NCBI GenBank assembly: GCA_951812925.1
Contig: OX638369.1
Location: 61,518,228-61,582,227, forward strand
From: Calliopum simillimum
Lineage: Eukaryota > Arthropoda > Insecta > Diptera > Lauxaniidae
Length of the DNA stretch: 64,000 nucleotides
Reading direction: 5' to 3'
Both the position numbers and the translations under genes were made by a program. Below, piece after piece: positions 56,788-64,000 of the stretch (its first letter is position 1; each line of letters begins with the position of its first letter). Below the pieces are notes generated by a model, which had not been told where the DNA came from, ran no database searches, and worked only from the letters and a program-made list of their open reading frames with translations.

Positions 56788-57540
56788 TTGAAATTTTTCT
56801 TGTCCAAATAAATTGATAATTTTCAAAATCAAAACACGATTTTCCAGACAAATTCAAAAAATTTTCATTTTCCCAACCACGTTTTTTATCAAAAGCTTTG
56901 ACCGTGCAAAATCTCTAATGCCTGAGCTGCAAACTACGTTATAAAAAATTTTAATTTTGATTTCTCAACACAAATTGAAAATTTTTGGACATTAAATTTC
57001 ATAAATTGAAAACTTTTGGACAATGAATTTGACACAAAATTTGCAAAATTTCAAAATACGTTTCTTATAAAAACCTGCTGCTGTGCAAATCTGATATTTA
57101 CCTTTTGTGCTGGAAAATAACAAATTTAGAGTTTTGAAATTTCTCTTGTCCAAATAAATTGAATATTTTCAAAATCAAAACACGATTTTCCACACAAATT
57201 CAAAAATTTTTTATTTTTCCAACCTTGTTTTTTATCAAAAGCTTTCACTGTGCAAAATCTTCTATGCCTGAGCTGCAAACTACGTTATAAAATATTTGAA
57301 TCTTGCTTCTCAACACAAATTGTCATTTTTGGGCATTAAATTTCATGCAAAATTTCCAAATTTCAAAACACGACTCTTATAAAAACCTGCTGCTGTGCAA
57401 ATTTGCCTATTTTTTTGTGCTTGAAAATGCAAAATAAAAGTATTCTTTTACTTGAACATAACAAATTTAGCATTTTGAAAATTTTCAAAACACGATTTTT
57501 ATCAAAAACCTTTACTGTGCAAATTTGCTATTTGCCATTT
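56788..57540 (+). repeat. 346-bp tandem repeat, about 2.2 copies
   Basis: TTGAAATTT(T/C)TCTTGTCCAA begins at 56788 and 57134; a third, shorter unit begins near 57473. Each unit has two related halves containing AAAACACGA(T/C)TTT then CTGTGCAAAT(C/T)TG-type text, so the array has a two-level structure. Confidence 0.75.
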
Positions 57541-57600
57541 GTTATAGCATACAAAGCTGGACGTAATTTAATTACACAGATTTACAAAAAAAAAAAAAAA

Positions 57601-58446
57601 ATGTCATAGCGTTTTGACCAGACTATGTGTTCCCTAGGGACTTTGACGTCTTGAATCCGAATCCGTGGTCCGTTTTTTTCCAAACGTCTGAGAAAAAATA
57701 TTTCAAGGTCTTATGGAAGTCATGTGTCGTTTAGTGATAAATTCGCTAAAATTCTGAAACTAATTTTTTATCATTGAGTTATTAGTCCTTAAAAAGAATA
57801 TGTGATCAAAAAGGGTATTTCGGACCTAGTTTCGGAGATATAGCCATCGGAAGATCCGGATATATCTTCTATGAAAACCGCTATAAGTTGGTAACCCCTG
57901 GATGGATTTGGAAAATATTGGTGTCATATGAAAGGTATTTTAACAGCCTATAAAAATGTTTTGATCATATTTTCAATTGGATTCATAGTTTTCGAGATAT
58001 AACCTTTTTTGAAATTTTGTGAAAGTTTTCAATTACAACAACAAATAAATCAACACTACCAACAACAATAATAACAAAAACAACAACAACAACAAAATAC
58101 CTTTCATATGACACCAATATTTCCAAATTCATCCAGGGGTTCCCAACTTATAGCGGTTTTCATAGAAGATATATCCGGATCTCCCGATGGCTATATCTCC
58201 GAAACTAGGTCCGGGATACCCTTTTTTGATCACATATTCTTTTTAAGGACCAAGAACTCAATGATAAAAAGTGAGTTTCAGAATTTTTGCGAATTTATCA
58301 CTAAACGACACATGAATCCCATTTTGACCTCCATATGACCTTAAAACCTTTTTTCTCAGACGTTCCGGAAAAGAACGGACCGAGGATTCGGATTCAGGAC
58401 GTCAAAGTCCCTAGGAAACACATAGTCTGGTAAAACGCCATGACAT
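57601..58446. mobile_element. 0.85-kb foldback, ATGTCAT(A/G)GCGTTTT ends, CAA-rich loop
   Basis: ATGTCATAGCGTTTTGACCA (57601) and its partner (to 58446) start ~335-base inverted arms with ACATAGTCTGG, CCCTAGG, GACGTC and CCGGATATATCTTC. The loop (about 57937-58104) has a CAACAA microsatellite at 58033-58100. The ends are bordered by an A run and a T run. The frame 58108-58338 is the arm, not a gene. Confidence 0.85.
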
Positions 58447-58550
58447 TTTTTTTTTTGTAAACCTGAGTTATATTACTGAAATATAACTATTCTGGGGCTA
58501 CAAAACAATTACTAACGATATCACTGTAATCAACTGCACTCAGAGATAAA

Positions 58551-59700
58551 ATGGATTTGACTGGAGAATTCATTTTCGACTCCGACAATGTGGTGACCTT
58601 TTGCTCTAAATTCGAAACGGAGTCCCCCGAAGATCACAATGAAACCCTTTTAGAAGTTAAACTAAATTATTTAAGTGAGTTATATACTAACCTTAAAGCA
58701 ATTTATGGAAAGGTCTGCACAGTAGACTACACAGTTGTTCAAGATTTGTTCAAAGAATCTGCGAAAAATAAATTCAATAAATGTGCAGATGCATTTTATC
58801 TATCCAAACTAAAAATTTTAGATCTTTTAAAAATACAAGGAGGGGAAACGCGTAAAAATCTTGGAGTAAATGAAATTGTGCAATCAAGACCATCTGACAT
58901 TGTAAGTGTTTGCATTAATGTACCACCATGTGACACAGAAATTTTCAACGGAGGTTATGAAGAGTGCCCTCAATTATTGGATATGTTCTCCGCGGTTTAC
59001 TTTAATCACACAAAATTGACCCCAGCCCAAAAATTATACCGCTTACGTAATAAAACACGGGGTAAAGCAGGCATGATAGCAAAGAAGTATCAACTGTGTG
59101 ATGAAAATTTCAATTTAGCATGGGAAGCGCTTCAATCTCGATATGAGAATAAACGCATTCTTGTTGACAAACAACTCAAAGTACTTTTAAATATCCCAGT
59201 TGTAAATTATGAAAATAGCAAAGCTATTCAAAGAGTCCAAAATACCTTCAAAGGCTGTTTAGCCGCATTAACATCACAACAAGTTCCAGTAGAAAACTGG
59301 GACCCTTTCCTTATTTACATTTGTTCAACAAAACTTCCCGATGAAACTCTTTCTTTGTGGGAACAGTCACTTAAATCTCGAAAAGAATTGCCCTCTTGGG
59401 ATCAAATGAATGAATTTCTTACTAGTAGATATGAAGTCGTTGAACAATTTAACAGCATCATTCATTTCTTTCGGGAGGAAAACCATTCTTTTCATGCAAA
59501 TTATGCAATTTCAATCATACACTATAATATTGTCCAAAGTTTAAAGATTTCTCAATAGAAGAAAGAATGGAATTTAAGACTTATAATAAATGCTGTTCAA
59601 ATTACCTTGCATTTTCACATGAAGGGAAGGATTGCAAAAGCACGTATGTTTGCATGTACTGTAAAAAGAAGCATAACACAATGCTAAATTAATCAAACAA
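58551..59700 (+). pseudogene. BEL/Pao retrotransposon gag
   Basis: A 335-codon frame (58551-59558) has the DUF1759-type gag core: CPQLLDMFSAVYFNHTKLTP, AQKLYRLRNKTRGKA, then FNLAWEALQSRYENKRILVD, as in BEL/Pao gags that form the particle shell. Close to the end the similarity shifts frame and continues as FKDFSIEERMEFKTYNK, then KCCSNYLAFSHEGKDCKSTY and VCMYCKKKHNTML, the zinc knuckle of this group. One frameshift between about 59460 and 59550 separates core and knuckle. ATG lies in AGATAAAATGG. No LTR or primer-binding site was identified upstream, where a foldback ends 105 bases away. Confidence 0.85.
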
Positions 59701-59914
59701 AGACCAAGATTCGAAAAATAGAAACACCATATCAACCCTAATGTCAACACATTTCATGCCCAAATTCACAAATTCACCCAATAATAATCAAGATGAAAAA
59801 CTCCACGATTACTTAACCGAACACGACCTACAGCCGGGACCGTCTAATTCACAAACATGTGACTCCAAAGTACAAGCATTATTTGCTACTGGAAACCAAT
59901 ACCCAAAAGATGAT
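59701..59914 (+). pseudogene. BEL/Pao linker between gag and protease
   Basis: A frame from 59741 has Asn/Gln/Pro-rich linker text and VQALFATGNQYP, similar in kind to the stretch before the protease in BEL elements. It passes without a break into hAT-like sequence near 59915, so the junction is a fusion by insertion or deletion. Confidence 0.45.
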
Positions 59915-60392
59915 CTGTGGGATTCGCACGATAAAATACCTTTGACTGGGACCGAGGAAGCAGCTTCTGACCACGTTCGTTTGCCTTTTTAGGAACCTTT
60001 GCAGTTGAGGACCACGGATATATATCATTATTGGGCCTGCAGTCCATATATTCATTTACGACCAGTATCCCAAAAATTTTTGTCAGCTCCTCCTACAAAT
60101 GTCCCAAGTGAACAATTGTTCAGTGCTGCGGGTCAAATATATGCTGACCGAAGAGCCAATCTACATGGAGAAAATGCAGAAAAATTGCTGTTTCTAGCTT
60201 ACAACATAAGGTTATTTAATTTTTATTATTAACTATTTATATTTATTTAAGAACTAATAAAAAAAAGTAGTACAAAAAATAAGTGTTACAAATATAATGG
60301 AACCTTCGGCTTCGGCCGAAGGTTATAAAAAAACCGATTAATCGGCTTCGGCTTCGGCCAAAAAGTCACCTTCGGTCGGACACTAGATATCA
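59915..60392 (+). mobile_element. hAT element 3' end with transposase C-terminus
   Basis: The frame from 59915 reads LWDSHDKI, then past an in-frame TAG (59990-59992) EPLQLRTTDIYHYWACSPYI, FLSAPPTNVPSEQLFSAAGQ and IYADRRANLHGENAEKLLFL. This is the dimerisation domain that ends hAT transposases (typical PxTSVPSExxFSxAG...RxxLxxxxxExLLFLxxN). A terminator and a CTTCGGCTTCGG-rich hairpin follow, and the 3' end TTCGGTCGGACACTAG lies near 60392. The BED finger, catalytic core and 5' end are missing. It sits inside BEL sequence. Confidence 0.8.
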
Positions 60393-60479
60393 GGAATGGG
60401 CGGGAAAGTAGTAGACAGTTCGAATAAACTTTGCCTGTTTTATTTATATTCCAAAAAATCCAACACGAATTTAAACGTT

Positions 60480-60815
60480 AAACCCATTGTGTTTTCAATT
60501 TAACAAATAATCTTCCCTCCTTCCGAGTCAGTGAACCAAATATACAGGAGTTAGAACGGACTTCATCTTGCTGATCAATCACCAGCACAGATTGACATGG
60601 TCATTGGAAATGATATCTTCTCACAAATCCTTCTTGAAGGAGCAAATAAATTTTCGGAAGTTTATTAACCCAAAACACTATATTTGGTTAGTTTTTAAGC
60701 GGCCCAATTTGGCCAGAACGATTTTCATTCTAGGAAACAGAAGAAGTAGAACAAATTCATCAAATCTCAGAAGAAGACGTATACTGTCAAGAATTATACA
60801 AAAAAAAACCACAAC
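60480..60815 (+). pseudogene. BEL/Pao pol remnant: protease end and start of reverse transcriptase
   Basis: One frame reads NLPSFRVSEPNIQELERT (60509), then after a frameshift LADQSPAQIDMVIGNDIFSQ and ILLEGANKF (60567), matching the BEL protease end (LADP...IDxLLGADxxxxIL). A further piece reads ETEEVEQIHQISEEDVYCQE near 60740, like the short segment before BEL reverse transcriptase. No RT, RNase H or integrase core follows. Same orientation as the gag at 58551, so one element, interrupted by hAT. Confidence 0.7.
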
Positions 60816-61171
60816 CCGTCAATCCGACGGACGCACACTGCGTTGGCCCATGGACAAAAATCAAAATTTTTTGTGACTCGAAACCTAACAATATTGGTAT
60901 CAACCGACAGGTAATTGCATTAATAAAATAAAAACAAAATATATAGGGGAACGACTCAGTTTTGGCTACGCTGTGACACTTCAAAGTTGAGATATTTTTC
61001 AAAAAAAAAAATCATATTTGTTCAATTCGTGTTGGGTTCACTTAAACAAAAACTATCAAAAATTTGTGTTTTGATTAAACTAAGCGAAAAAAAGTTTTTT
61101 ATTATAAATAATATTTGAGTAAATAAATAGAATTAAAAAATTTTAGAAAATATATAATTTGATATATTAGA
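60816..61171. other. spacer with a possible single TA-type end
   Basis: TATAGGGGAACGACTCAG at 60942 looks like a TA-type element end, but no partner end was found. Otherwise AT-rich. Confidence 0.35.
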
Positions 61172-61306
61172 ACAATCATTTGGGAGAATAAAATGATGTC
61201 ACCTGGAATGTTTTGCTGGATTTTTGCAAATGAGTTATTTTATACATAGATTTCGATGTGCTCTTTCAGAATTTCAACTTTGCTACCTCGAGTCGTATTC
61301 GCTCGC

Positions 61307-62369
61307 GCCGCCATATTGGAAAAATGGCGTCCAAAACCAGTTTTTTACAAATATGTCTTTAACGGTTACATTTAGAGAAAAATATCGTGGCGCAATATTG
61401 TAGCTTTTCTATAGAAATGACCCCTTAATTATTTCCGTACGACTTATAACCCAGGAGATATCCTAACTCAAAATTTAAAAAAATTACAATAGTAATTGTG
61501 TGCATGCCGCTTATGAATAGGCACAGTGATATGTTGAGCTTAAAATTACAATAACTCATGAACGGTGAGTCAAACGAGCAAAACACCTATTTATAGGGAA
61601 TTACATCTACTATAAGCTACATTTTATTTTTTTTTTCACATGACCTATAGTTTATGAAATATTTTTTCAAAAAACCTAAAAATTAGAAAAAAACCTTTTT
61701 TTAAAAAATAGCTCCAAAACAGTTCGTCCTAGAAAAAAAATTAATCATGTATTTTGTAGAACGTTCAATTCCCTATAAGAGTCTCTCCGAACTGTTTTTT
61801 CGTCATTCAAAATTGAATATCGTATGGAGCATAGTGCAATGTTCAATTTTGAATAATTTTTAAGACGTGATATCTCATGAACGGTAAGTCGCACGAAAAA
61901 ACAGTTCGGAGAGACCCTGTAAGAGAATTGAACGTTCTACAGAATGCAATAAATTTTTTTTTTTCTAGAACGAACCTTTTTGGAGCTATTTTGAAAAAAC
62001 CGTTTTTTTTCTAAATTTTAGGTCATGTAAAAAAAATATAAAATGAAGCTTGTAGTGGATGTAATTTTCTATTTAAAGGTGTTTTTACTTTGAACGTGTA
62101 TCTCAACGTTCATGAGTTATTGTAATTTAAAGCTCAACACATCACTGTGCCTACTCATAAGCGGCATGCACAATTTACAAATTTTTTTCAAATTTTGAAT
62201 TAGGATATCTCCTGAGTTATAAGTCGTACGGAAACAATTATGAGGTCATTTTTATAGAAAATTTTATAAGCTACAATATTGCGTCACAATATTTTTCTCT
62301 AAATGTAACCGTTAAAGAGATATTTGTAAAAAACTGATTTTGAACGCCATTTTTCCAATATGGTGGCGC
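61307..62369. mobile_element. 1.06-kb palindrome inserted in an element end
   Basis: Arms of about 510 bases around a centre near 61838. GCGCC(G/A)CCATATTGG bounds both sides. Shared inverted blocks: TTTTTACAAATAT, GTAACCGTTAAAGA, GTACGACTTATAAC, GCATGCCGCTTATGA, TCATGAACG and a CGAACTGTTTT centre. Both arms contain AT-rich text like other foldbacks of the window; no coding capacity. Confidence 0.85.
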
Positions 62370-62419
62370 ACAGTGATGCGATTAGTACAAGCTATATAAA
62401 TGAAAGTAAGGCATTATAT

Positions 62420-62827
62420 ATACAACTTTATAGCTGGTATTTTATGCTGGTAATAGTTCATAAAATTCTCTGCCATGCTAAAGACATAATACAACAATGC
62501 ATCGTTAGAATAGGGCAATTATCTGAAGAAGCACAAGAGGCTCGCAACAAAGATTGTAGGCGTTTTCGTTTGACAAACACACGTAAAAGCTCAATGGTAA
62601 ATACAAATACGGATTTAATGAATATGCTTCTTATCCGTTCGGATCCTTTGGTTGATTCCTACCGAGAGCAGCCCCTTACAAATGTCCGCAAATCGCATCC
62701 GGACATATTAGTTTTTCTTGTTGTTACTGATCCATCGGAAATAAGAGGAATGCGCTCAAATAATGCTTCAAGTAGCGAAGAGTGGTCCGATCCCGATAGC
62801 AATTCTTTATCATCGTATTCAAGCTAA
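62420..62827 (+). pseudogene. transposon protein C-terminal fragment, family not named
   Basis: An open frame that starts formally at 62360 in the palindrome arm becomes protein-like from WYFMLVIVHKILCHAKDI. It continues IGQLSEEAQEARNKDCRRFR, NTRKSSMVNTNTDLMNMLLI, SDPLVDSY and a serine/acid tail SSSEEWSDPDSN to the stop at 62825-62827. I recall similar QLSEEAQEARNKD...TRK...N.D..N.LL..SDP tails in many uncharacterised insect and cnidarian proteins that look transposon-borne, but cannot name the family. The frame is intact over about 130 codons. It lies between the element's inverted ends, so it is probably the last part of that element's transposase. Confidence 0.55.
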
Positions 62828-62939
62828 ATGTTGTCCAGCTTATGTTGTAAAAAATATGAAAAAATAAACTATTATTGCCTTAGAAATCAAATATTACACG
62901 TCTACTTTAAATTTCGTTATTGCAAATTTTTTCGTTAGT

Positions 62940-63300
62940 TATGATGCAAGATTTATTTCAGTTGTATGGGAGGTACCACGCCGACTTGTCCAATAGTACT
63001 AACATTTTTATAGATTTCAGAAACTATATAAGACCCATACACTGCAAATTTTGTAACCGTAACTTATTCCGTTCTTAAGATATAGCCCAAAATATATTGT
63101 AGTTGTATGGGAGGTACCACGCTCACTTGTCCAACCGTGCTCTAATTTTTTATAAATTTAAGAAACTACGTAAAACCTATACACTTAAAATTTTGTAACC
63201 ATAGCACGTTTCGTTTTTAAGATATAGCGCAAAATGTAAATAAGTTGTATGAGAGGCGCCACACCCACTTGTCCAAAATTTTTGAAATATTTTTTTTTGT
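62940..63300 (+). repeat. 141-142-bp tandem repeat with GCCACGCCCACTTGTCC core
   Basis: GTTGTATG(G/A)GAGG(T/C)(A/G)CCAC starts at 62961, 63102 and 63244. Between cores each unit has AGAAACTA(T/C)(A/G)TAA(G/A)ACC, TTTTGTAACC and TTAAGATATAGC. It is inside the 61172-63504 element, next to its coding remnant. Confidence 0.85.
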
Positions 63301-63504
63301 ACTTTCCCATACCTAAAACATAAAAAACTGCAAAAAAAATAGTTTTTTTCGTCTAGCATGTAGTAATCGTATCACTGTGCGGCGCGAGCGAACACGACTC
63401 GAGGTAGCAAAATTGAAATTCTGAAAGAGCACATCGAAATCTATAAAATAGCTCATTTGCAAAAATCCCGCAAAACTTTATAGGTAAATCTACCAAATGA
63501 CTGT

Positions 63505-64000
63505 ACTATATATTGTAGTGATTGTAATGTATGATGTTATCAAATGAAAAACTTTAGGAATTGGCAAATTTCGATGAAAAAAGAAAAAACAAATCCTATA
63601 AAAATAAGTGCCGTTTTTTTTTCTTAATCCACTAGTACGGGTTCTATATAACCAGGAACTGCAAATAACTTTTCCTACTTCGTCCTACAAATATGTTTTA
63701 TTTTTTTTTTTTTTTTTTTAAATGTTTAAAATTAAAAATTTAGATAAAATATAAAATTTATGTTGACAAGCTTTTTTGTTTTTATTTACACAAATGGTCT
63801 CAAAAGTACAAAAAACATTATTTCTACTACGTACATTTCCTTTTTTTATATTAAAAATTACTTTTTCATCATCGTTAGAAAGAAAAAAAATCGCCCTCAG
63901 TACCTGGTTTTTAGCGAAACTATCAAGTTTACAACAAATCTGAGATAATTTTTGAGCTCAGCGACCCCAAATTATTTATAGTACTAAATTTCATCGATAT
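63505..64000. other. AT-rich non-coding end of window
   Basis: T run at 63699-63719; the frame 63760-63948 has no recognisable similarity. Nothing else seen. Confidence 0.35.

Larger units (their letters stand above)
61172..63504 (+). mobile_element. DNA element with ~150-bp inverted ends, left end split by a palindrome
   Basis: ACAATCATTTGG (61172) pairs with CCAAATGACTGT (63504). Inside, GGATTTTTGCAAATGAG, ATTTCGATGTGCTCTTTCAG and GCTACCTCGAGTCG pair with 63385-63480. On the right the repeat runs on without a break through GGCGCGAGCG and CACTGTGC to 63361. On the left the same continuation appears only after a 1.06-kb insertion, at 62366-62385 (CACAGTGATGCGATTAGTA). The interior holds one coding remnant and a tandem repeat. 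Confidence 0.75.

Noticed and set aside
58108..58338. 76-codon frame upstream of the BEL gag
   Set aside because: It is the right arm of the foldback 57601-58446; the opposite arm explains the sequence.
62940..63300. CRISPR-like array from regularly spaced repeats
   Set aside because: Only three units, spacers are homologous to one another, and the genome is eukaryotic.

Overview
The window looks like non-coding DNA from a higher fly (Diptera, Brachycera; tephritid- or calyptrate-like is a guess). It is very AT-rich, has long A/T runs and dipteran-style CAA/GTT triplet runs, and carries Tc1/mariner, hAT, BEL/Pao and RNase H-bearing LINE remnants. I see no intact host protein-coding gene. The one spliced-looking segment is a candidate exon at about 52149-52331. 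Every stretch with recognisable protein similarity belongs to a transposable element, and all are broken.

Region by region. 1-6.8 kb: unremarkable AT-rich DNA, dispersed repeats with a conserved GTGGGCGTGGC / GCCACGCCC core, a TA-flanked inverted-repeat element (3699-4418) holding a tRNA-derived segment, and a decayed DDE transposase (4735-4990). 7-9.7 kb: three terminal-inverted-repeat elements, one with a perfect 6-bp target duplication and one built around tRNA-like promoter boxes. 11.9-13.3 kb: a LINE RNase H fragment and a short hAT-type element with a perfect 8-bp duplication. 17.5-19.8 kb: a 1.37-kb near-complete palindrome nested in a TA-type element. 22-25 kb: two TA-flanked elements, one still holding pogo/jerky-like transposase C-terminal sequence. 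26.9-30 kb: a hAT-like element, a dispersed repeat and an 0.88-kb foldback. 31.4-33.3 kb: a GC-richer, decayed retroelement-like block. 34.9-37.9 kb: a composite element and a deleted mariner. 40-42.4 kb: nested foldbacks. 43.5-47.8 kb: three foldback elements and a Transib-like element inserted in a tRNA-derived repeat. 50.7-52 kb: a second 1.39-kb palindrome of the same type as the first. 53.5-56.6 kb: tandem composite elements inside a larger inverted repeat, then another TA-type element. 57.6-60.9 kb: a foldback, then a BEL/Pao gag-pol remnant interrupted by a hAT C-terminus. 61.2-63.5 kb: a DNA element whose left end is split by a 1.06-kb palindrome.

The main pattern is layered insertion. 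At least ten long palindromes occupy roughly 10 kb. Several target-site duplications can be read directly: 4 bp (twice), 5 bp CGACG, 6 bp TACATA, 8 bp ATTAGAGA, and TA at both ends of seven elements. A set of otherwise unrelated TA-flanked elements share one architecture: G-rich inverted ends plus a family-specific word repeated internally. Coordinates of decayed repeats are approximate; short-end and duplication coordinates were read base by base.
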